A stretch of 57,738 bases of DNA from Ancalomicrobiaceae bacterium (GTDB lineage Bacteria > Pseudomonadota > Alphaproteobacteria > Rhizobiales > Ancalomicrobiaceae), in assembly GCA_031291575.1 (NCBI GenBank), contig JARLIT010000077.1, positions 1 through 57,738 on the forward strand, in the 5' to 3' direction. A model generated the notes under the pieces. That model was not told where the DNA came from. It saw nothing but the letters and a program-made list of their open reading frames with translations, and made no database searches. This document shows, piece by piece, positions 9,477 to 17,833 of this stretch (position 1 is its first letter; the number at the start of each line of letters is the position of its first letter). Made by a program: the position numbers and the translations under genes.

Positions 9477-10750
9477 TGGGATCGTTCGCTAAGGCAGAAC
9501 GGCTGCTGGCGCGGTTGCAGGCGCTCGGCCAAGTCGGCGCACTGCCGGGCGGCGGGGTCTGCCGGCTCGCCCTGACGAAAGAGGACGGCGCGGGCCGCGA
9601 CCTTGTCTGCAGCTGGATGCGTGCGGCCGGGCTCAACGTCGTCGTCGACGGAATCGGCAATATTTTCGGCACAAGGGCCGGCACGCAGCCCGGTCCGAGC
9701 GTGATGATCGGCTCGCACATCGACACGGTGGCGACCGGTGGCATCTACGACGGCAATCTCGGCGTGCTCGCCGGCCTTGAAGTGGTCGAAGCGCTGAACG
9801 ATGCCCGCATCGCGACGCTGTCGCCGATCACCGTCGCCGCCTTCACCAACGAGGAGGGCGCACGCTTCGCCCCCGACATGCTGGGCAGTCTCGTCCACGT
9901 CGGCGGGCTCGACCTTGGCCATGCGCTCGATACGGTGTCGATCGACGGCGCCCGGCTCGGCGACGAACTGACCGCCATCGGCTATGCCGGCACCGCCCCG
10001 CTTGGCGCGATCAAGGCTGCCGCCTATCTCGAATACCACATCGAGCAGGGGCCGGTGCTCGAAGCCGAAGCCATCGACATCGGCGTGGTCGAGGGCGTGC
10101 AGGGCATTTCCTGGACCGAAGTAACGCTGTCCGGCCGCTCGTCACATGCCGGCGCCACGCCGATGCGGCTGCGCCAGGACGCCGGGCTGGCCGCTGCGCG
10201 CATTTCGGCCGGAGTCGCCGAGATCGTGCGGGCCCTGGGCGGCGACATGGTCGGCACCGTCGGCTCCATGAAACTCTCGCCCGGCCTCGTCAACGTCATC
10301 GCCGAGAAGGCGGTGATGACCATCGACCTGCGCCATCCAGACGAAGCGACGTTGAAGGTGGCCGAGGCAAAACTCGCTGACCTGATCGCCTCGGTCGCGG
10401 CGGCAGAAAAAGTGACGGCCGCGACGCGGGTGCTGGCCCGCTTCGAGCCGGTCGGCTTCGATCATGCACTGGTCGGCCGGGTCGAGGCGTCGGCGAAGGC
10501 ACTCGGGCTTTCAACCCGCCGGCTCCATTCCGGCGCCGGCCACGATGCGCAGATGCTTGCCCGCACCTGCCCTGCAGCGATGGTCTTCGTGCCGTCGGTC
10601 GACGGTCTCAGCCATAATGTGCGCGAGCTAACCCAGCCCCGCGACATCGCCAATGGGCTCGACGTCCTTGCCACCCTGGCGCTCGATCTCGCCGGCCGCG
10701 CCAACACGGCCATGGCCGGCCAACCCCACACCAACATCAAGGAGAGCTGA
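9476..10750 (+). CDS. M20-family N-carbamoyl-L-amino acid hydrolase / allantoate amidohydrolase-type enzyme
   Basis: The 424-residue protein has the metal-binding signature of the Zn-dependent amidase/carbamoylase branch of peptidase family M20: GSHIDTV and YDGNLG (His, Asp), TNEEGARF (Glu-Glu), EYHIEQGPVLE (His) and SHAGATPM of the dimerisation/substrate region. These enzymes hydrolyse N-carbamoyl-L-amino acids, ureidoglycolate or allantoate, releasing CO2 and ammonia. The ATG at 9476 overlaps the upstream remnant's stop (TGATG) with GGAGAGG in front; a GTG at 9473 would add one residue. It is followed after 2 bases by a D-type carbamoylase. Choice among L-carbamoylase, beta-ureidopropionase and allantoate hydrolase cannot be made from sequence alone. 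Confidence 0.85.
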   Translation: MGSFAKAERLLARLQALGQVGALPGGGVCRLALTKEDGAGRDLVCSWMRAAGLNVVVDGIGNIFGTRAGTQPGPSVMIGSHIDTVATGGIYDGNLGVLAGLEVVEALNDARIATLSPITVAAFTNEEGARFAPDMLGSLVHVGGLDLGHALDTVSIDGARLGDELTAIGYAGTAPLGAIKAAAYLEYHIEQGPVLEAEAIDIGVVEGVQGISWTEVTLSGRSSHAGATPMRLRQDAGLAAARISAGVAEIVRALGGDMVGTVGSMKLSPGLVNVIAEKAVMTIDLRHPDEATLKVAEAKLADLIASVAAAEKVTAATRVLARFEPVGFDHALVGRVEASAKALGLSTRRLHSGAGHDAQMLARTCPAAMVFVPSVDGLSHNVRELTQPRDIANGLDVLATLALDLAGRANTAMAGQPHTNIKES

Positions 10751-10752
10751 TC

Positions 10753-11670
10753 ATGCCGAGGCATCTCGTGGTCGGAGCCGCACAATTGGGACCGATCGCC
10801 CGCCATGAGCCGCGAGCCGAAGTCGTCACCCGGATGATCTGGCTTTTGGAACAGGCGGCAGGGCGCGGCTGCAGTCTCGTCGTCTATCCGGAACTGGCCC
10901 TGACGACCTTCTTCCCGCGCTGGTTCATGCCCGATCAAGCCGAGATCGACACCTTCTTCGAAACGGCGATGCCGAATGCGACGACGGCGCCCCTATTCGA
11001 GCGGGCGAAGGAACTCGGGCTCGGCCTGTCCTTTGGCTATGCCGAAAAGACCGTCGTCGACGGCAAGGTCCACCGTTACAATACCTCGATCATCGTCGAC
11101 GGCTCGGGCGAGATCGTTCATCGCTACCACAAGATCCACCTGCCGGGGCATCACGAGCACGAAGCGTGGCGCGCCTTCCAGCACCTGGAGAAGCGCTATT
11201 TCGAGCCGGGCGAGGCGCCGTTCGCGCCCGTCGAGGTGTTCGACGGACAAATCGGGCTTGCCATCTGCAACGACCGGCGCTGGCCGGAGACCTACCGCGA
11301 GCACGCCCTCCGAGGCACCGAGATGGTGCTGATCGGCTACAACACGCCGGTGCATTATCCTCCCGCCCCGGAACACGACCATCTGCAGTGCTTCCACAAT
11401 CACCTGAGCCTGCAGGCCGGTGCCTATCAGAACGGCATGTGGGTGGTCGGCGTGGCCAAGGCCGGCAAGGAAGAGGGCTGCGACTTGATCGGTCAGAGCT
11501 GCATCGTCGCGCCGACCGGCGAGATCGTGGCGCAAGCCTCCACGCTCGGCGATGAACTCATCACCGCCGACTGCGACCTCGACCGTTGCGCCGAGATTCG
11601 CACTAACATCTTCGACTTCAAGAAGCATCGCCGACCGGAAATGTATCCTCTCCTCTCGGCGAAGGTCTAG
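10753..11670 (+). CDS. N-carbamoyl-D-amino acid hydrolase (nitrilase superfamily)
   Basis: The 305-residue protein matches the D-carbamoylase of Agrobacterium in length and motif spacing. The catalytic triad is Glu47 (VVYPELALTTFFPRW), Lys127 (YHKIHLPGH) and Cys172 (ICNDRRWPE), at the family's canonical numbers. His129, His144 and the Arg-Arg pair after Cys172, used to bind the substrate carboxylate, are also present. It should convert N-carbamoyl-D-amino acids to D-amino acids, CO2 and ammonia in the cytoplasm. GGAGAG precedes the ATG. It sits between an L-type carbamoylase and ygfK in a tight operon, implying processing of carbamoylated products of both chiralities, although no hydantoinase gene is present. 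Confidence 0.9.
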   Translation: MPRHLVVGAAQLGPIARHEPRAEVVTRMIWLLEQAAGRGCSLVVYPELALTTFFPRWFMPDQAEIDTFFETAMPNATTAPLFERAKELGLGLSFGYAEKTVVDGKVHRYNTSIIVDGSGEIVHRYHKIHLPGHHEHEAWRAFQHLEKRYFEPGEAPFAPVEVFDGQIGLAICNDRRWPETYREHALRGTEMVLIGYNTPVHYPPAPEHDHLQCFHNHLSLQAGAYQNGMWVVGVAKAGKEEGCDLIGQSCIVAPTGEIVAQASTLGDELITADCDLDRCAEIRTNIFDFKKHRRPEMYPLLSAKV

Positions 11671-11673
11671 CCC

Positions 11674-13710
11674 ATGGCCTATCTCACTCCCCTCCCCCTT
11701 GCGGTGCTGATCCATCGGATGTTCCGCGAACTGGAGCGGAGGAAGGCCATCTATGGCTTGCCGAAATGGCGGTTCTTTCAGCCCGATCAGGCGCGCGACG
11801 TCTCGATCGATTTCCATGGGGTGCGGGCGGCGACGCCGTTCGGCCCCGCCGCCGGGCCGCACACGCAACTGGCCGAGAACATCCTGCTCGCCTGGCTCGC
11901 CGGCGGACGGGTGATCGAACTGAAGACCGTGCAGGTCATCGACGATCTCGACATCGCCCGCCCCTGCATCGACATGGAGACGGTCGGCTACAACATCGAG
12001 TGGTCGCAGGAGCTCAGCCTGGAGGCTTCGCTCAAGGAATACGTCAAGGCGGCAATGCTGATCGAGATCGCCAAGTCGCTCGGGCTCGGTGCCGGGGCCG
12101 AGGCCACCGTGTTCGACATGAGCATCGGCTACGATCTCGCCGGCATCCGCTCGGCCAAGGTCCGTGCTTTCCTCGATGGTCTGAAGGACGCGAGCAGAAT
12201 CGTCGAAGAGCTTAAGGCCGAGCTCCCCGATGCCTATGCCCATCTGCGCGACCTGCCCTTCCCGACCGCGATCTCGCACACCGTCACGCTGTCGACTTTC
12301 CACGGCTGCCCGCCCGACGAGATCGAGGCGATCGCCGACTATCTGATGGACGACGTCGGACTGGACGTCGTCATCAAGCTCAATCCGACGCTTCTTGGCC
12401 GCGAGCGGCTGAAGGCGATCCTGAACGACAGTCTCGGCTACCGCGATCTCGTCGTTCCCGATGCGATCTTCGACAAGGACGCCACCTGGGAAGAGGTGCA
12501 GGGCATCGTCGCGCGGCTCGGAGCCAGGGCCGAAGCGCTCGACCGCAGCTTCGGCGTGAAGTTCTCCAACACTCTCCTCGTCGAGAACCACCGGCATTTC
12601 TTCCCCGACGGCACCAAGGAGATGTATCTCTCCGGCGCGCCCCTGCACGTCCTGGCGATCGCGCTCGTCGATCGGTTCCGCACGCGCTTCGGCGACCGTT
12701 TCCCCATCTCGTTCTCAGCCGGGATCGATGCCGGCAATTTCGCCGATGCGGTGGCCTTGGGGCTGAAGCCGGTCAGCGTCTGTTCTGATCTGCTGAAGGG
12801 GCTGGGCTACGGCAAGGGCGCCGACTATTTTGCCAGCCTGCACGAACGCATGGCCGCGGTCGGCGCCGGCGACCTCGAGATCTTCGCGCTGAAAGCCTTC
12901 GGCGAGGCCGGGGCGGCGCTCGACGGATTGGAACTTGCGCCCGAGACAGTGGTTGCCTGCCGGGCAGCGCTCGACGGCGGCAATCCGCGGCACGCGGCGG
13001 GCGGGGATTTCTCCCGCTGGCTGTCGGCGACGATCCTGCGCAATACGGCGCGCTACGCCGAGAAGGTTCTCGCCGATCCGCGTTATGCGGCTGAGACCGT
13101 ACTGGTGCCGCCCGAGCGCAGCGACGCCGAACTCGGCGCCTTCGACTGCGTCATGTGTGGCAATTGCGTCTCGGTCTGCCCCAACGGCGCGGTGTTCCGC
13201 TTCAACGTGGCGCAGGAGCCGATCCCCGAACAGAGCCTCGTTCCCAACCGCTACGGGCTGCAGGTGGAGACGACCGGGACGCTTCGCTTCGCCAACCGCC
13301 AGCAGATCGGCATTCTCGCCGACATCTGCAATTCCTGCGGCAATTGCGACGTCGCCTGCCCGGAAACGGGGGCGCCTTACGCCCTGAAGCCGCAGTTCTT
13401 CCTCTCGGAAACCGCCTGGTACGCGCAATCCTGGCGCGACGGATTCCGCGTCACGCGGCTCGGCAACGGCCTGACGATCCTGTCCCGCCAGGGCGGCGAC
13501 ACCGTGCGGATGGTGAAGCATGACGACGGCAGCCTCGCCTATCAGGGCGCCGGCTTCGACCTGACGTTTCCCTCGCTCGAAGCGCTGCGCGATGCGACGG
13601 GGAGCACCGACGGCCCGGTCGATCTCGGGCGCTTGCGGCTGGCGATCCGGCTGGCGGAGGCCGGCTCGGCCGAGGATCAGATCAACTTTGTGCAATCGGC
13701 GCTGACTTGA
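11674..13710 (+). CDS. ygfK: YgfK-like iron-sulfur oxidoreductase subunit (short form)
   Basis: The 678-residue protein matches the N-terminal region of YgfK (ATPFGPAAGPHTQLAENI, IELKTVQV, FHGCPPDEIEAI), which resembles a dihydropyrimidine/dihydroorotate dehydrogenase-like barrel. It ends with two 4Fe-4S motifs: CVMCGNCVSVCP from residue 492 and CNSCGNCDVACP from residue 552. E. coli YgfK is about 1030 residues and has an FAD/NAD(P)-binding region before the clusters; no GxGxxG flavin-binding fingerprint is visible here. It probably passes electrons to or from the adjacent molybdenum hydroxylase. It starts 4 bases after the carbamoylase. The database name (putative selenate reductase subunit) is historical and the reaction is unproven. 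Confidence 0.82.
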   Translation: MAYLTPLPLAVLIHRMFRELERRKAIYGLPKWRFFQPDQARDVSIDFHGVRAATPFGPAAGPHTQLAENILLAWLAGGRVIELKTVQVIDDLDIARPCIDMETVGYNIEWSQELSLEASLKEYVKAAMLIEIAKSLGLGAGAEATVFDMSIGYDLAGIRSAKVRAFLDGLKDASRIVEELKAELPDAYAHLRDLPFPTAISHTVTLSTFHGCPPDEIEAIADYLMDDVGLDVVIKLNPTLLGRERLKAILNDSLGYRDLVVPDAIFDKDATWEEVQGIVARLGARAEALDRSFGVKFSNTLLVENHRHFFPDGTKEMYLSGAPLHVLAIALVDRFRTRFGDRFPISFSAGIDAGNFADAVALGLKPVSVCSDLLKGLGYGKGADYFASLHERMAAVGAGDLEIFALKAFGEAGAALDGLELAPETVVACRAALDGGNPRHAAGGDFSRWLSATILRNTARYAEKVLADPRYAAETVLVPPERSDAELGAFDCVMCGNCVSVCPNGAVFRFNVAQEPIPEQSLVPNRYGLQVETTGTLRFANRQQIGILADICNSCGNCDVACPETGAPYALKPQFFLSETAWYAQSWRDGFRVTRLGNGLTILSRQGGDTVRMVKHDDGSLAYQGAGFDLTFPSLEALRDATGSTDGPVDLGRLRLAIRLAEAGSAEDQINFVQSALT

Positions 13711-13738
13711 GGCGCCCCAGATAAGGTTTCGACGTTCG

Positions 13739-16387
13739 ATGAGCGGGCAGCCCCAGACCATCACATTCACGCTCAATGGCCTGGCCCAAAGCGTCGAGGC
13801 GCTCGCCGATCAGTCGCTGATGGAAATCCTGCGCGACACCTTGAAGGTCACCTCGCTCAAGGACGGCTGCTCGGGTCAGGGTCAGTGCGGCGCCTGCCTC
13901 GCCCTCGTCGACGGCCGGCCGCAGAAAACCTGCCAGGTGAAAGCGAAACGGCTCGCCGGCCGCCACGTCACCACGCTCGAGGGCGTTTCCGACAACGAAC
14001 GCAAGCTCTACGCTGACGCCTTCCAGGCGGCCGCCGGCGTGCAGTGCGGCTTCTGCACGCCCGGCCTTGTCATCAGGATCAAGCATCTGACCGACCAGCC
14101 GGGCGAGCCCAGCCGAGCCGAGATCGCCGAGGCGCTCGATGGCCACATCTGCCGCTGCACCGGATACGTCAAGGTCATCGACGCGGTGGAACTGATCCTC
14201 GCGGCCAAGCGCGGCGGAAGTTGGCCGCAACCGGTCGAGGCCGGCCGGGTCGGCGACAGCATCGAGCGCTACCAGGGTGCCGAAATGACGCTCGGGACGC
14301 GGCCATTCGTGGCCGACATCAACGTTCCAGGTCTCCTCCACGCGGTCGCCGTGCTGTCGCCCTTTGCCCGGGCGCTCGTCCGCCACATCGACACGTCGCG
14401 CGCCAAGGCGCTTGCCGGCGTCGTGGCCGTGGCGACGGCGCAAGACGTTCCGGGCGACCGCTGGGTCGGGCAGATCTTCCACGACTGGCCGGTGCTCGTG
14501 GCTGAGGGCGAGGAGACGCGTTACGTCGGCGACGTGATCGCGGTGGTTGCCGCCGACACGCCGCAGCTGGCCCGCGAGGCAGCCGAACTCGTTGATGTCG
14601 ACTATGAGGAATTGCCGCCAACGCTCGATCCCGGCGAGGCTCTCGCCGAGGATGCCCGGCAGGTCAATCCGCGCCACGCCAACCTCCTGACCGATTGCCG
14701 GATCGGGCGCGGCGACGTCGAGGCGGCGCTGGCGGCCTCCGCGCATGTGGTCACCGGCAATTGGGCGACGCAGCGCATCGAGCATCTGTTCCTGGAGCCG
14801 GAAGCCTGCCTCGCCGTGCCGAGGCCGGACGGCCGGCTGCATCTCTACAGCCAGAGCCAAGGCATCTTCGAGGACCGCAAGGCGGTTGCCGCGGTGCTCG
14901 GCGAACCCGAGACGAACCTCTTCGTTGAGCTGGTGCCGACCGGCGGCGGCTTCGGCGGCAAGGAGGACATGACGGTGCAGGCGCAAACCGCGCTGTTGGC
15001 CCGACTGACCGGCCGGCCGGTGCGCCTCCTCTTGTCGCGCGAGGAGTCCATCCGGCTGCATCCCAAGCGCCATCCGATGGCGATGACCTACACCGTCGGA
15101 TGCGACGCCGAAGGCCGCATCACCGCGGCGAAGATCGACATCCTGGGTGATTCCGGCGCCTATGCCTCGGTCGGCGACAAGGTGCTGGAACGCGCCGCCG
15201 GACACGCCTGCGGCCCCTATCGCGTACCGACGCTCGCCATCCGGTCGCGTGCCGCCTACACCAACAACCCGCCGTGCGGTGCCATGCGCGGCTTCGGCGT
15301 CAATCAGACCTCCTTCGCCATGGAGGGCGCGCTCGATGCGCTGGCCGCCAAGGTCGGCATCGACGGCTGGGAAATGCGCTGGCGCAACGGGGTCAGGGTC
15401 GGCGACACGTTCTCCTCCGGCCAGATCCTGGAAAAGTCGGTCGGGCTGGAAAAGTCGCTCCTGGCCGTCAAGGACGCCTACTACGCGGCGAAGGCTGAAG
15501 GCCGCGCCGTCGGCATCGCCTGCGCGGTGAAGAATTCCGGCATCGGCAACGGCGCCATCGAGACCGGCAAATGCCGCCTCGAAGTCCTCGATGCCGGGCA
15601 CGTCGGCCTCTACATCGGCTTCACCGAGATGGGCCAGGGCCTCTTCACCATCGCCACGCAATGCGCGGCGGAGGTCACCGGGTTACCGTCGTCGGCGTTC
15701 GTGCCCAAGGTCAACAGCCGCTTCGAGATCGGCGTCGGCCAGACCACCGGCTCGCGCGCGACGCTCATCGGCGGCCGGGCCGTGATCGAGGCGGCGAAGG
15801 CGCTAAAGGAGCAGCTCGACAAGGGCCTGACGCTCGCCGACCTCGTCGGCCGGGTCTATGCCGGCGACATCGTCATCGACGATACGACGGCGCCCGGGCA
15901 GCTGAAGAACGGCAAGATCAAGACGCACACCGCCTTCGGCTGGGCGACGCAGGTCGTCATCCTCGATGCCCAGGGGCGCGTGGCCAAGGTGATCGCCGCG
16001 CATGACGTCGGTCGCGCCATCAACCCCAAGCAATGCGAGGGACAGATCGAGGGCGCGGTGCACATGGGTCTCGGCTACGCCCTGACCGAACAGCTTCCGT
16101 GCAAGGACGGGATGCCGGTCAGTTTCGACCTTCGCGACATCGGTGTTCTACGCTCTATCGACATGCCGGAGGTCGAGGTCATTCTGGTCGAGGAACACGA
16201 GCCGGAGGGGCCGTTCGGGGCCAAGGGCGTTGGCGAGATCGGGCTCGTCCCCACCGCCGGCGCGGTCGCCTCGGCGCTCGAAGCATTTGACGGGATCAGG
16301 CGCACGCGCCTGCCGATGGTCGATTCCCCCGCCGCGCGGGCGCTCAGCGTCGGCATGGCGGACAACGCACGGGAGGATTGGCATTGA
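13739..16387 (+). CDS. xdhD: Fused 2Fe-2S/molybdopterin hydroxylase, XdhD / selenium-dependent xanthine dehydrogenase type
   Basis: The 882-residue protein joins an N-terminal 2Fe-2S domain (Cys44, Cys50, Cys53, Cys65), a second 2Fe-2S domain (Cys103, Cys106, Cys138, Cys140) and the molybdopterin-binding domains of the xanthine oxidase family. The latter show GGGFGGKE near residue 402, AMRGFG, and the catalytic Glu region GVGEIGLVPTAGA near the C-terminus. There is no FAD domain and no separate FAD-subunit gene in the window. This architecture and its neighbours ygfK and ssnA match E. coli XdhD and the selenium-dependent xanthine dehydrogenase group, which hydroxylate purines or related N-heterocycles. 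The substrate and any selenium requirement are inference. The stop overlaps the ssnA start. Confidence 0.85.
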   Translation: MSGQPQTITFTLNGLAQSVEALADQSLMEILRDTLKVTSLKDGCSGQGQCGACLALVDGRPQKTCQVKAKRLAGRHVTTLEGVSDNERKLYADAFQAAAGVQCGFCTPGLVIRIKHLTDQPGEPSRAEIAEALDGHICRCTGYVKVIDAVELILAAKRGGSWPQPVEAGRVGDSIERYQGAEMTLGTRPFVADINVPGLLHAVAVLSPFARALVRHIDTSRAKALAGVVAVATAQDVPGDRWVGQIFHDWPVLVAEGEETRYVGDVIAVVAADTPQLAREAAELVDVDYEELPPTLDPGEALAEDARQVNPRHANLLTDCRIGRGDVEAALAASAHVVTGNWATQRIEHLFLEPEACLAVPRPDGRLHLYSQSQGIFEDRKAVAAVLGEPETNLFVELVPTGGGFGGKEDMTVQAQTALLARLTGRPVRLLLSREESIRLHPKRHPMAMTYTVGCDAEGRITAAKIDILGDSGAYASVGDKVLERAAGHACGPYRVPTLAIRSRAAYTNNPPCGAMRGFGVNQTSFAMEGALDALAAKVGIDGWEMRWRNGVRVGDTFSSGQILEKSVGLEKSLLAVKDAYYAAKAEGRAVGIACAVKNSGIGNGAIETGKCRLEVLDAGHVGLYIGFTEMGQGLFTIATQCAAEVTGLPSSAFVPKVNSRFEIGVGQTTGSRATLIGGRAVIEAAKALKEQLDKGLTLADLVGRVYAGDIVIDDTTAPGQLKNGKIKTHTAFGWATQVVILDAQGRVAKVIAAHDVGRAINPKQCEGQIEGAVHMGLGYALTEQLPCKDGMPVSFDLRDIGVLRSIDMPEVEVILVEEHEPEGPFGAKGVGEIGLVPTAGAVASALEAFDGIRRTRLPMVDSPAARALSVGMADNAREDWH

Positions 16388-17571
16388 TCGAGAGCCTGAC
16401 TGTCGGGCCGGACAAGACCGGCCGCGTCGTTGCCATCACCGGCGGTCGCATCGACGCCGAGCCGATCGCCGGAGCCGCGACGCTTTGCTGCCCCGACGGC
16501 GTGATCGAAACCGGGGCGGTGTGCGCCCATACCCATCTCTATTCGGGACTCGCTCCCTACGGCATGCCGGCGCCACGACCGGAACCGCTGAATTTCCTGC
16601 AGGTCCTGGAGCGGGTGTGGTGGCGGCTCGACCGCGCCATCGACGCGGAGTCGCTCTCGGCGGCAGCGCGGCTCTATGTCGCCGAGGCGCTCCTCTCCGG
16701 CACCACCGCGCTCGTCGATCACCATGAATCGCCGACCTTCATCGAAGGATCGCTCGCCGTCCTGGCCGAAGCCTGCGAAGCCTTCGGCATCCGCGCGCTC
16801 CTGTCCTATGGCGCCACCGAGCGCAACTTCGGCCGCGAGGAGGCAACGCGAGGCCTTGCCGAGAGCGCCCGCGTCGGCTCCGGACCGCGCATCCGTGGAC
16901 TGATCGGGCTGCACGCCGGCTTCACCGTCTCCGACGACACGATCAAGGCGGCCGCCGATCTGGCGTACAGGCGCGGCACGGCGATCCATATCCATGTCGC
17001 CGAGGACCTCGAGGATGTCGACGACGCCCAGCGCCAAGGCTACGCCGGACCGATCGAGCGAATGGAAGCGCTCGGGGCGCTGGTTCCCGGCTCGGTCTTG
17101 GCGCATGGCGTGCATCTGACGGCGGAAGAAGTGGCGCTGGCTGCGAAGCACAAATGCTGGCTGGTGCAGAATCCGCGCTCGAACGCCACCAACCGGGTCG
17201 GCTATCCGTACGAACTGTGGGCGAGCCCGCGGGTGGCGCTCGGCACCGACGGCTGGCCCGCCAACATGGTCGAGGAGCAGCGGGTGCTCATGCAACTCGC
17301 CGCCATGCATTCCGACGACGGGGCGGAACGGCGGCTGCCGGCCGGCAATCAGCTGATCGCCGAACACTTCGGCGCGGCCGGCGCCGGGCTGACGCGCGGC
17401 GGGCTCGGCGATCTGGTGGTGACGGTCGGCGGCGCGGTCAAACACGTGGTCGTCGACGGCCGGGTGGTGGTGCGCGACGGCGCCCTCATCGGCCATGACA
17501 TCGACGCCGTCCGGGCCGAAGCCAAGGCGGCGTCCTCCCGGCTGTGGGACCGCATGGCACAGGTAGCGTGA
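16384..17571 (+). CDS. ssnA: SsnA-like amidohydrolase (chlorohydrolase/guanine deaminase-type)
   Basis: The 395-residue protein is a metal-dependent amidohydrolase with CAHTHLYSG, TALVDHHESP, IHIHVAEDLEDV, LAHGVHLT and LGTDGWPANM, supplying the usual His and Asp ligands. It resembles SsnA, encoded with ygfK and xdhD in E. coli, which is related to cytosine/guanine deaminases. I choose the TTG at 16384, which overlaps the upstream stop as TTGA and lies 7 bases after GGGAGG; the alternative TTG at 16378 is too close to that site. It probably deaminates or ring-opens a heterocycle used or produced by the adjacent hydroxylase, but no activity is assured. It is the last gene of the operon; a strong stem-loop follows. 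Confidence 0.82.
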   Translation: MIESLTVGPDKTGRVVAITGGRIDAEPIAGAATLCCPDGVIETGAVCAHTHLYSGLAPYGMPAPRPEPLNFLQVLERVWWRLDRAIDAESLSAAARLYVAEALLSGTTALVDHHESPTFIEGSLAVLAEACEAFGIRALLSYGATERNFGREEATRGLAESARVGSGPRIRGLIGLHAGFTVSDDTIKAAADLAYRRGTAIHIHVAEDLEDVDDAQRQGYAGPIERMEALGALVPGSVLAHGVHLTAEEVALAAKHKCWLVQNPRSNATNRVGYPYELWASPRVALGTDGWPANMVEEQRVLMQLAAMHSDDGAERRLPAGNQLIAEHFGAAGAGLTRGGLGDLVVTVGGAVKHVVVDGRVVVRDGALIGHDIDAVRAEAKAASSRLWDRMAQVA

Positions 17572-17608
17572 TCGGCAGGTCAACGCTCTGCCATGCCGAC
17601 TGATTTCG

Positions 17609-17642
17609 ATCGGCGGGTCCAACCGACGGTGGATCCGCCGAT
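17609..17642 (+). terminator. Stem-loop after ssnA
   Basis: Twelve-base arms (17609-17620 and 17631-17642, one G-T mismatch) around a 10-base loop form a strong hairpin 37 bases after the ssnA stop. No T-run follows, so it may be an RNA-stabilising stem or a Rho-aided terminator rather than a classical intrinsic terminator. Confidence 0.5.
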
Positions 17643-17833
17643 GGCGTTCCCGGACCAATTTCGGCTTGGCCGGCTATGTTGCCAAAGCTCCCGGGCACCC
17701 GGATGCGGTCGGGGGACGGCCCTAACGCCAGCTGAGACATGATGAATCCCGACCGCAGACGCCATTGCGTCAATTCTTATGTAATGCCTTCAGAGTAGCC
17801 TGAGATCCCGTCATCGACCGACCGGAGCTACGC

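Noticed and set aside
10993-12648. 551-codon minus-strand frame opposite the D-carbamoylase and ygfK
   Set aside because: Spans two confirmed genes in antisense, has no recognisable domain and no ribosome binding site.
13682-15661. 659-codon minus-strand frame opposite the XdhD-type gene
   Set aside because: Antisense shadow of a gene with complete 2Fe-2S and molybdopterin motifs.
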